A stretch of DNA of 16,157 bases from Clostridiales bacterium (GTDB taxonomy: Bacteria; Bacillota; Clostridia; Clostridiales; Caloramatoraceae): contig JAOAFH010000106.1 in NCBI GenBank assembly GCA_026416355.1, positions 1-16,157 on the forward strand, written 5' to 3'. The translations under genes were made by a program, and so were the position numbers. Numbering within the stretch: position 1 is the stretch's first letter; every line of letters begins with the position of its first letter. This document shows positions 1 through 6,258 of this stretch, piece after piece. The notes below the pieces were generated by a model. The model saw only the letters and a program-made list of their open reading frames with translations, had not been told where the DNA came from and ran no database searches.

Positions 1-26
1 GTGTGGAAGAGTAGGTCGTTGCCAGA
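1..26 (+). rRNA. rrf: 5S rRNA, 3' end only
   Basis: The first 26 bases match the conserved 3' end of bacterial 5S rRNA: the GAGTAGGTCG core followed by the closing GCCAGA that forms the 3' side of helix I. The rest of the molecule, and presumably 23S and 16S, lies upstream of the window. A tRNA gene follows 9 bp later, the usual order at the end of a clostridial rrn operon. The exact 3' end (26 or 27) is a judgement. Confidence 0.85.
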
Positions 27-35
27 TTGATATAT

Positions 36-110
36 TCCACGGTAGCTCAATGGTGGAGCATTCGGCTGTTAACCGAAGGGCTGGAGGTTCGAGTCCTCTC
101 CGTGGAGCCA
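36..110 (+). tRNA. tRNA-Asn (anticodon GTT), CCA encoded
   Basis: A complete cloverleaf can be drawn. The acceptor stem TCCACGG (36-42) pairs with CCGTGGA (100-106), followed by discriminator G107 and encoded CCA (108-110). The D stem is GCTC/GAGC (45-48/56-59). The anticodon stem TTCGG/CCGAA (61-65/73-77) closes a CTGTTAA loop with GTT at 68-70. The T stem is GGAGG/CCTCT (83-87/95-99) with loop TTCGAGT. The anticodon GTT reads Asn codons AAC and AAU. It is very probably cotranscribed with the 5S rRNA just upstream. Confidence 0.97.
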
Positions 111-124
111 TACATAGAATATAT

Positions 125-148
125 GAGGTTGCGATAGCAACCTCTTTT
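125..148 (+). terminator. Intrinsic terminator of the rrn/tRNA-Asn unit
   Basis: GAGGTTGC (125-132) and GCAACCTC (137-144) form an 8-bp perfect stem with a GATA tetraloop, followed by TTTT and a second T run a few bases on. It lies 15 bp past the tRNA CCA and ends the rRNA/tRNA transcript. Confidence 0.92.
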
Positions 149-466
149 ATGCTTTTTGGGCTCTTTATCAATAGTTGGGTCGGGTATTTTATTAGAATAC
201 CTGTCCTTTGTTGTTTAAGCAAGATTTTAATGTCTAAGTCATTTGCTTCAATATTGTTTCTGAAGGATCTTCAGCTAACGTTTTTTAAATGGAGCTATTA
301 CATTCATCATATTTGTTAGTATATCTGCCATTAAGAAAGATACTAATACTTGTACAATATTGTTCATTTTGCTTTTATTATTTACATTGTCACTAAAGCA
401 TAATATAGCTTTCTAAAAAGTCAAGTTAATTTATTACAAAAATTAAATGGAATATTTTATACATAA
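149..466. other. Intergenic stretch with no recognised gene
   Basis: About 320 bp of A+T-rich DNA between the rrn terminator and the promoter of the LuxE operon. I see no coding sequence with a ribosome binding site, no RNA gene and no riboswitch fold that I recognise. A short imperfect hairpin (TTAGTAT at 316-322 with ATACTAA at 340-346) has no T run after it and is not convincing as a terminator. Confidence 0.6.
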
Positions 467-521
467 TTGAAATAAATTCTTTATATTGTTATAATAAGAA
501 TATGCACAATGTGTGCACAAT
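467..521 (+). promoter_or_regulatory. Sigma-A promoter with overlapping TGCACAAT repeats, upstream of the luxE-like operon
   Basis: TTGAAA (467-472) and TATAAT (490-495) are separated by 17 bp, close to an ideal housekeeping promoter, with a start point expected near 502. Just at and after that point TGCACAAT occurs twice (503-510 and 514-521), 11 bp apart and therefore on the same face of the helix. The second copy also contains the palindrome TGTGCACA (512-519). The position over the transcription start suits a repressor operator. The regulator is unknown. Confidence 0.75.
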
Positions 522-539
522 ATGGAGGGGGGATTCCAT

Positions 540-1685
540 ATGAATTTTTTAGAAGATTTTAAAATTAATCTTCAAGGACAATACGAAGAATGTAGAGCAT
601 ATAGAGAAATATGTAAAAGGGAGGGGTTTAACCCGTATAGGGACTTAAATACAGAAGAGGATTTAGAGAATGTTCCATTTGTTACAACAACATTATATAA
701 AAGGTCAAATGGGGTATTTACTAATCTTTTAAGAAAACCAATCCAAGATATTTATAAGTGGACTGTATCAAGTAGTACAAGTGGTGATCCAAGTATAGTA
801 GGTAGAACAGATGATGATATAAATAGCTTACGAAAATTTGTTCTAGAAGACGAAATGAGACATAAGAAGGATAGAGATTTTGAGTGTACTTTTTTCCCAC
901 ATTCAGAGGATATGAAAGCATACGGTAGAGGAAAACTTTATGGCAAAATTTTAGAATCATATTTGGGTAATTTGGTTGATATCTATACTTATTTAGACGA
1001 TACGATTTATCTTTTAAAACCATCAGAGAATGGATTTAATGTTGATGTTAATTCCTTTATAGGATATATAAATGAACATAATAAAAAGGAACATAAAGCA
1101 GCCCTTGGTGGTTCAACCCCAATTTTTTTTAGTACCATTTTAAGGCTAAAGGAAAATATTAAGCCTGTGGAATTAGGAAATAGTGCCTTTGTTCACACAG
1201 GTGGAGGTGGATGGGATGGAAGAAAAGGTAATATAAATATAGGAACTTTTATTGAAAGATGGAGGTTTGTAGAAGAGGTATCTAGATTTTTGGGAATACC
1301 TGAGGAGAACTTTACAGACACATATTCATTTACAGAAAATAGCTTTACATTTACAGGTCATTATAGTAGAGATTATAAAGATTATCTATTCCATGTACCT
1401 GAGTTTGCAAGGGTAATTGTAAGGGATTTTAAACCATTAAAAACTGTGGAGGGAGGAGGACATGGTTTTATACGGGTTTTAGATGCGTATGGAACATCTG
1501 CTTTTGCTGGTGCTAGTGTGCTTGTTGATGATATAGGAGAGGTTATATCATATAATAAATGTCCAGATTGTGGTTATAGTGGTATGGTCATAAAGATAAT
1601 TGGAAGAGTTAAAGGGGCAGAGGCTAAAGGTTGTGGAGCCACTTTAGGGGGTGATGGGTATGAAGCAAATTACAAGAGATTATAA
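540..1685 (+). CDS. LuxE-family acyl-protein synthetase (carboxylate-activating, adenylate-forming)
   Basis: 381 residues, close to the usual LuxE length. LuxE enzymes activate a carboxylic acid with ATP as an acyl-adenylate and hold the acyl group on a cysteine before passing it to the LuxC reductase. Visible here are the Ser/Thr/Gly-rich nucleotide loop SSSTSGDPS (77-85), the glycine-rich HTGGGGWDGRK (219-229), the late GRVKGAE stretch (355-361) and Cys365 in KGCGATL. Cys365 sits where the acylated cysteine of bacterial LuxE is reported (Cys364). A CPDC pair is at 341-344. I chose ATG 540 because GGAGGGGGG (524-532) precedes it by 7 bp; the in-frame GTG at 513 lies upstream of that site. 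The 3' end overlaps the next gene by 26 bp, implying translational coupling. The natural acid is unknown, and with no luxA/luxB nearby a light-emission role is unsupported. Confidence 0.85.
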   Translation: MNFLEDFKINLQGQYEECRAYREICKREGFNPYRDLNTEEDLENVPFVTTTLYKRSNGVFTNLLRKPIQDIYKWTVSSSTSGDPSIVGRTDDDINSLRKFVLEDEMRHKKDRDFECTFFPHSEDMKAYGRGKLYGKILESYLGNLVDIYTYLDDTIYLLKPSENGFNVDVNSFIGYINEHNKKEHKAALGGSTPIFFSTILRLKENIKPVELGNSAFVHTGGGGWDGRKGNINIGTFIERWRFVEEVSRFLGIPEENFTDTYSFTENSFTFTGHYSRDYKDYLFHVPEFARVIVRDFKPLKTVEGGGHGFIRVLDAYGTSAFAGASVLVDDIGEVISYNKCPDCGYSGMVIKIIGRVKGAEAKGCGATLGGDGYEANYKRL

Positions 1686-2982
1686 CGGTTTAGTATTAAA
1701 TTTCAATATATCAGATTTAAATGATATAAAAGATATAATAAATAATTTAAAAAACAACAAACAAAATGTACATGAAATACCAACCGACTCAACAATAGAT
1801 TTATTGGATTTATGTGCAAAAAAATGGCTTGATAGAGAATATTCAAGGGAACATGTAGACAAACTAGCTCAAATTACAAATCAAAGTAAGGAACTTGTTT
1901 TATTTGAACTTGAGTATGTAATGAAGGGACTATTAAAGGAAAATATATTCAAACTGTTAGATAATGAATTGGAGGATAGATATATACTTGATAAATGGGT
2001 AGATAAGCACTATGGTAAAGTGCATAGGCAACCAAGGGGAATAACTTTTCATAATGTTTCAGGAAATGCGTTTATAGTTATACCAATTAGTATTGCAATG
2101 GGGCTACTTTCTAAGAATGTTAATATAGTAAAGGTTTCTAAGGACGAGCCATACTTTGCCCATGCCTTTTTTAAGAGCTTGTTTGAAATAGATGAGTCAA
2201 TTAAAGATAGACTATCAGTTGTGTATTTTGATAGTACTTCAGAGGATATCTATGATTATGTTGTATCAAATAGTGACTGTGTTATTCATTGGGGTGGAAA
2301 AACATCAAGAGACTATATGGCATCAAAGTGTGCTAAATATGGTGTTCACTTTATAGAGCATGGACCTAAAATAAGTTTTGAAGTAGTGGACGAAGGTGTT
2401 ACGTTTGATGACATAAAGGGTATCGCATTAGATATGTCTCTTTGGGAACAAAGGGCATGCTTGTCTCCTAGGGTTGTTTTTTTAAATAGCAAAGTTGATA
2501 AAAATGAATTTTTAGAAAATCTAAATACATGTATAAAGGGAGTAACAGAAATATTTCCAAAGGAATATTATGATGCCTTTTCATCAATAAAAACAATGCA
2601 GGATAGACAGTATATAGTTATAAAAAATATAGATAAAAATGATTTTAAAATCTATTCTAGCAAAAATTCAGATTATACAATTATCTACTCAGATATTCCA
2701 CCAACTAATAAAGAGATAGATATGTGCTTTAATAGATTTATTTTCGTATGTCCATATAGCAGTAAGGAAGAAATTTTAAATTATATAGATGAAAATCTAT
2801 TAGGGTATCTTCAAACAATGGGATATAATGGAGAAGACTTTGAGTTTATTGAAAAGGTTAGCTTAAAGGGAGTTAGTATAATTACTAAACCAGGTTTTAT
2901 GTCTATGCATGAACCAGGAACATCCCATGATGGATTTTATAATTTAAGAGAGATGACATATGCAGTGAGCTACCAAAAATAA
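1660..2982 (+). CDS. LuxC-family acyl reductase (acyl thioester to aldehyde)
   Basis: 440 residues, related to the aldehyde dehydrogenase superfamily. LuxC takes the acyl group from LuxE or acyl-CoA onto a cysteine and reduces it with NADPH to an aldehyde. Cys267 in ACLSPR (266-271) matches the family's catalytic Cys-x-Ser-Pro motif. The HNVSGNAF segment (131-138) and the C-terminal MHEPGTSHDG (416-425) are also family-like. ATG 1660 is preferred over GTG 1651 or ATG 1654, because the site AGGGGG (1646-1651) is 8 bp upstream of it and would overlap or abut the other two. The gene starts inside the end of the luxE-like gene. Pairing with the acyl-protein synthetase implies a fatty-acid-reductase-type complex that delivers an aldehyde, with the downstream aminotransferase the likely consumer. 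Confidence 0.85.
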   Translation: MKQITRDYNGLVLNFNISDLNDIKDIINNLKNNKQNVHEIPTDSTIDLLDLCAKKWLDREYSREHVDKLAQITNQSKELVLFELEYVMKGLLKENIFKLLDNELEDRYILDKWVDKHYGKVHRQPRGITFHNVSGNAFIVIPISIAMGLLSKNVNIVKVSKDEPYFAHAFFKSLFEIDESIKDRLSVVYFDSTSEDIYDYVVSNSDCVIHWGGKTSRDYMASKCAKYGVHFIEHGPKISFEVVDEGVTFDDIKGIALDMSLWEQRACLSPRVVFLNSKVDKNEFLENLNTCIKGVTEIFPKEYYDAFSSIKTMQDRQYIVIKNIDKNDFKIYSSKNSDYTIIYSDIPPTNKEIDMCFNRFIFVCPYSSKEEILNYIDENLLGYLQTMGYNGEDFEFIEKVSLKGVSIITKPGFMSMHEPGTSHDGFYNLREMTYAVSYQK

Positions 2983-2999
2983 AGAGGGGGACACTAAGA

Positions 3000-4400
3000 A
3001 TGAGAGCAAAGTATATATATAGAGATTTTATTAGTGTAGATGATGCACTTAATTTTAATAGAGAAAATGTTAGAGAAAATTATAGGGAATATGTAAATGC
3101 AGCAGCTGTACAATTACTTGGATTACTTGATTTTGATAAGCATTTTGTGAAGGCAAAAGGAACAAAGGTATATGATGAAGATGGAAGAGAATATATAGAT
3201 TTTTTAGGTGGGTATGGTGCTCTAAACCTAGGACATAACAATGAGTATGTTTTAGAAGGAATGAAAAAGGCAATTGGACTTCCAAACATATTACAGGCAT
3301 CAATATATAATTTTGCTGGAGCCCTTGCAAAAAATTTATCTATTTTAACAGGGGGAAAATTGAAAAGAACATTTTTTGCAAACAGTGGTGCAGAAGCAGT
3401 TGAGGGAGCACTTAAGGTTGCCAAAATTGCAAGCGGTAAATCAAAGATTGCCTATTGTCAAAACTCATTCCATGGTAAATCAATGGGGGCACTATCTGTT
3501 ACAGGAAGGGAAAAGTATCAAAAACCATTTAAACCACTAGTTCCTGATTGTTATCCTGTTCTCTATGGAGATGATAAAGCTTTAGATGATTTATTAAAAA
3601 CAGGTGGTTTTGCAGCATTTATAGTTGAACCAATTCAAGGAGAAGGTGGAATTAATGTACCACCTCATGGGTATTTAAAAAAGGTAAGAGATATATGTGA
3701 TAAACATGGTATATATTTGATTGTTGATGAAATACAAACGGGATTTGGACGAACAGGATATATGTTTGCATATCAAGCAGATGAAATTATACCTGATATA
3801 GTTTGTTTTGCAAAATCAATTGGTGGTGGAATAATGCCAATTGGAGGATATATTGCAAAAGAAGATATTTGGAAGAAGGCATATGGTACTATTGACAAGG
3901 CATTTTTACACACATCAACATTTGGAGGTAATACATTAGCTTGTGCAGCAGGAATTGCAACAATAGAATACTTAGTTGAATATAGTTTAGATAAACAAGC
4001 AATGGAAAAAGGAGAATATTTAATTACAAAGCTACTTGAACTTAAGGCTAAGTATCCTGTTATAAAGGATGTAAGGGGAAGGGGACTTATGATTGGTCTT
4101 GAGTTTGAGGAACCAAAGGGAATCTTAAATAAAATTACCGTAGGTAAACTCTCAGAGCTTTCTAAAGAATATTTTGCATCATTGGTGGCAGGTAAACTTA
4201 TGAATGAATATGGTATAATTACTGCATATACGTTAAACAATCCTAATGTTATAAGGCTTGAACCACCACTAATAGTTGAGTTTGAAGAATTAGATAAAAT
4301 AGTATATGCTCTAGACGATATTTTTGAAAAGAATAGTGGTTTTTTAAGTTTAGGTTTAGATAGTGGAAAACAAGTGATAAAATCAATATTTAAAAAATAG
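3000..4400 (+). CDS. Class III PLP aminotransferase, putrescine aminotransferase (PatA)-like
   Basis: 466 residues with a fold-type I, class III pattern throughout. NSGAEAVEGA (128-137) and HGKS (159-162 region) contact PLP phosphate, and EPIQGEGG (210-217) is conserved. Asp243 in VDEIQTGFGRTG contacts the pyridine nitrogen, Lys272 in FAKSIGGG forms the PLP Schiff base, and HTSTFGGN lies at 304-311. The roughly 45-residue N-terminal extension and overall sequence resemble E. coli PatA (YgjG) more than ornithine aminotransferase. PatA interconverts terminal amines and aldehydes with 2-oxoglutarate/glutamate. GAGGGGG (2984-2990) sits 9 bp before the ATG, and only 17 bp separate it from the luxC-like stop, so it belongs to the same operon. 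The inferred role here is to aminate the aldehyde made by the LuxE/LuxC pair. The substrate is not known, and putrescine catabolism is the alternative. Confidence 0.85.
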   Translation: MRAKYIYRDFISVDDALNFNRENVRENYREYVNAAAVQLLGLLDFDKHFVKAKGTKVYDEDGREYIDFLGGYGALNLGHNNEYVLEGMKKAIGLPNILQASIYNFAGALAKNLSILTGGKLKRTFFANSGAEAVEGALKVAKIASGKSKIAYCQNSFHGKSMGALSVTGREKYQKPFKPLVPDCYPVLYGDDKALDDLLKTGGFAAFIVEPIQGEGGINVPPHGYLKKVRDICDKHGIYLIVDEIQTGFGRTGYMFAYQADEIIPDIVCFAKSIGGGIMPIGGYIAKEDIWKKAYGTIDKAFLHTSTFGGNTLACAAGIATIEYLVEYSLDKQAMEKGEYLITKLLELKAKYPVIKDVRGRGLMIGLEFEEPKGILNKITVGKLSELSKEYFASLVAGKLMNEYGIITAYTLNNPNVIRLEPPLIVEFEELDKIVYALDDIFEKNSGFLSLGLDSGKQVIKSIFKK

Positions 4401-4423
4401 TGGCTTATTTAGCCACTATTTTT
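4393..4423. terminator. Bidirectional terminator between convergent genes
   Basis: A perfect 13-bp stem (4393-4405 AAAAATAGTGGCT with 4411-4423) encloses a 5-base loop. It carries an A run on one side and a T run on the other, so it works in both directions. The stop codons of the aminotransferase (TAG 4398-4400) and of the convergent glycosylase gene (TAG read from 4418-4416) lie opposite one another in the stem. Confidence 0.9.
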
Positions 4424-5021
4424 GTGAAACCCAATGGTTGTCTTTTATATAGAACCTCCAAGGGAAAAACCTTGCTTCTTCTGCATAATCGATGTTTATT
4501 CTAGTTGTCTCAACTACTTCAAAATTATTATAGTTAGATTCTTCAACATACAATTCTTCAGTAAATAAATTTATTCCATTTAGATTTTTATCTAGATTTA
4601 GAGCCATACACAGTTTTGATGGACCGTTGGTTAAATTTTTGTATTGATATTTTGTTATATCAGAAATTGATTTTTTATACCTATTAAAACTCATTAAATC
4701 AATCCCTTCAAGGGGCTGAGTAGCCCTAATTAAAACTGCACAGGGTTTATCTTTTTCCTCAGTTACAATGTTAAAACAATAGTACATTCCGTAAATAAAA
4801 TAAATATATGCATGGCCAGCATCAGCAAACATAACTTCATTTCTAGCAGTTTTTTTGTTATTATATGAATGTGCTGCTTTATCTATTGGTCCAATGTATG
4901 CTTCAGTTTCTACTATTCTAGATATTAATTTTTGACCATTTATAGTTCTTATTAAGTTTTTACCTAAAAGTTCTTTGGCAACAATTAAGGTATCTCTATT
5001 ATAGAAATCATAATTTAACAT
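4416..5021 (-). CDS. 3-methyladenine DNA glycosylase (AAG/MPG family)
   Basis: 201 residues, typical of the bacterial AAG-like family. It excises alkylated purines such as 3-methyladenine, and in some members hypoxanthine, to begin base-excision repair. The family signature VETEAYIGPIDKAAHS begins at residue 37. Glu40 corresponds to the catalytic Glu125 of human AAG, Tyr42 to Tyr127, and His51 to His136. IYGMYYCFN (76-84) and PLEGI (103-107) also match. The ribosome binding site GGAGG (read from 5032-5028) lies 6 bp before the ATG. Its stop is shared with the terminator stem of the convergent operon. It is divergent from the membrane protein gene, with 30 bp between start codons. I could not identify its promoter, which must lie largely inside that neighbouring gene. 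Confidence 0.93.
   Translation of the reverse strand: MLNYDFYNRDTLIVAKELLGKNLIRTINGQKLISRIVETEAYIGPIDKAAHSYNNKKTARNEVMFADAGHAYIYFIYGMYYCFNIVTEEKDKPCAVLIRATQPLEGIDLMSFNRYKKSISDITKYQYKNLTNGPSKLCMALNLDKNLNGINLFTEELYVEESNYNNFEVVETTRINIDYAEEARFFPWRFYIKDNHWVSQK
4975..5002 (+). promoter_or_regulatory. Candidate promoter for the CPBP-family gene, inside the glycosylase gene
   Basis: TTGGCA (4975-4980) and TATTAT (4997-5002) are 16 bp apart and point toward the membrane protein gene, giving a leader of about 43 bases. The 30 bp between the divergent starts is filled by the two ribosome binding sites, so a promoter within the opposite gene is required. The assignment rests on hexamer match only. Confidence 0.45.
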
Positions 5022-5051
5022 ACAAAACCTCCAAGAAAGGGATGTGATATA

Positions 5052-5888
5052 TTGAAATATATTAAATTGTTATTAAGTATATTGGGTTTTTTTATTTTAA
5101 ATGCAGTAGGTCTATCTTTATCTTCTATCTTAATGGATTATTTATCTAAATACTTTAAAAGCGAATATGCATTTAATATTATATCATATTTATTGATGTT
5201 ATTAGTTGTAATAGCAAATCTAAAATTGTTTGTTAGAAAAAACACTATGGAATTTATTAAATTAAAATTTAAAGATATAGACAAACGTGAGATTATAAAA
5301 GTTATGGGAATAGCATTTTTAATTAATGTTGGTGTCACAGCTTTTTTATTGATTATAAAAAAATATTATGTCTATAACTTTATATGGAATAAATTATATA
5401 TTGAGGATATAGTAGGAGTATTAATAACTGGAATAATAGTTTCATTTTCAAGTGTTGTTATAGAAGAGTTAATGCTTAGAGGATTTTTATTCAACAAAAT
5501 ACCTCTAAGAAATGAAATAGTAATAATTTTTGTAGCTTGGGTATATGCTATGTTTAATGTTATAGAGAAGGGATTTAATTTACTACAGTTTTTAAATGTA
5601 TTTTTGTTTGCTATTTTATTAAATGTAATATATGTAAAATATAAAAATATAATTTATACAATTGCATTTAATTTTATATGGTATTTTACATCAAACTTTA
5701 TATTCTCACTTAACTTAGAGCCAAGTAATATAGAAGTTCCATCAGTAATCAATTTAATATATGGTAACTATGATATTTTAAGTGGTGGGGAATATGGAAT
5801 TTTTGGAAGTATAGTTTTTTTAATAGTTTTAATGATTTTAGATATAGTTTTAATACGAAAGATGGGTATTTTCAATAAAGAGATATAG
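5052..5888 (+). CDS. CPBP (CAAX protease/bacteriocin-processing) family membrane protein, probably catalytically degenerate
   Basis: 278 residues with about seven or eight hydrophobic segments, roughly 5-30, 41-60, 83-102, 119-136, 155-171, 178-195, 200-218 and 250-268. The family motif EExxxR is present as EELMLR (138-143) at the end of a membrane segment. The two later metal-binding histidines of active members appear replaced, giving FN at 168-169 where FxxxH ends and Asn207 in the last motif. Active family members are intramembrane proteases; this one may be inactive or have another role. The start is TTG 5052, giving an intact first membrane segment, with GGG (5039-5041) about 10 bp upstream. 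The next candidate, ATG 5133, would delete that segment. Family membership is fairly sure; function is not. Confidence 0.7.
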   Translation: MKYIKLLLSILGFFILNAVGLSLSSILMDYLSKYFKSEYAFNIISYLLMLLVVIANLKLFVRKNTMEFIKLKFKDIDKREIIKVMGIAFLINVGVTAFLLIIKKYYVYNFIWNKLYIEDIVGVLITGIIVSFSSVVIEELMLRGFLFNKIPLRNEIVIIFVAWVYAMFNVIEKGFNLLQFLNVFLFAILLNVIYVKYKNIIYTIAFNFIWYFTSNFIFSLNLEPSNIEVPSVINLIYGNYDILSGGEYGIFGSIVFLIVLMILDIVLIRKMGIFNKEI

Positions 5889-5966
5889 CATAATTTAAAT
5901 GCATATAATAAAAATATATTTTAAAATACTATCAAAAGCCTAATTATTGAATAAGTTTGTTTATAT

Positions 5967-5999
5967 AACCCAAAGAATCTTTTAGATTTTTTGGGTTTT
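5967..5999 (+). terminator. Intrinsic terminator after the CPBP-family gene
   Basis: AACCCAAAGAATCT (5967-5980) pairs with the arm 5984-5997 around a TTT loop, with a single G-T pair. It is followed by a T-rich tail (TTTTAATTTTTT). It lies 78 bp past the stop codon. Confidence 0.85.
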
Positions 6000-6199
6000 A
6001 ATTTTTTAAAAATGATTTAATTGATTAATAGTAATTTTTTATTTACAAGGTGTTCTTAAAAGTAAAATTATTTAAAAATTTTCCAATTGAAAATACACTA
6101 AAAGAATGAAAATAGAAGAAAAAAAGAATAAAGTAGACTATTTTAAGAATAATTAATATTAAATAAGATTAATTAGTTTTGATTAAACAACAAAATATG
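6000..6199. other. A+T-rich spacer before the nrdJ promoter
   Basis: About 200 bp of extreme A+T content with no coding sequence or RNA gene that I recognise. A small hairpin (ATTTTC 6078-6083 with GAAAAT 6089-6094) lacks a T run and is not assigned a role. Confidence 0.55.
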
Positions 6200-6246
6200 A
6201 TACTATATTTAGTGTTAAAATGATATAATAATACTAAATATAGTTA
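6200..6246 (+). promoter_or_regulatory. nrdJ promoter (extended -10) flanked by two NrdR-box-like palindromes
   Basis: TGATATAAT (6221-6229) is an extended -10 element with TG one base before TATAAT; there is no good -35. The sequence ACTATATTTAGT (6202-6213) recurs as its exact reverse complement at 6233-6244. Each half fits the NrdR box consensus acaCwAtATaTwGtgt, about 14 of 16 bases for 6200-6215 and 12 of 16 for 6231-6246. The starts of the two boxes are 31 bp apart, about three helical turns, as is known for paired NrdR sites. They bracket the -10, so NrdR binding should block transcription of the reductase gene when deoxynucleotides are plentiful. Confidence 0.8.
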
Positions 6247-6258
6247 GGGGCGGTGCTT

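Noticed and set aside
50..319. An 89-codon open frame on the plus strand
   Set aside because: It runs through the tRNA-Asn and its terminator, has no ribosome binding site, and its translation resembles nothing I recognise.
316..346. A hairpin in the gap before the LuxE operon
   Set aside because: The stem is short, A+T-rich and bulged, with no T run and no gene it would serve.
540..2982. A bioluminescence (lux) operon
   Set aside because: Only LuxE- and LuxC-type genes are present; luxA, luxB and luxD are missing and an aminotransferase follows instead.
6253..6258. GTG 6253 as the nrdJ start
   Set aside because: It lies only 2 bp after the AGGGG site; ATG 6259 has normal 8-bp spacing.
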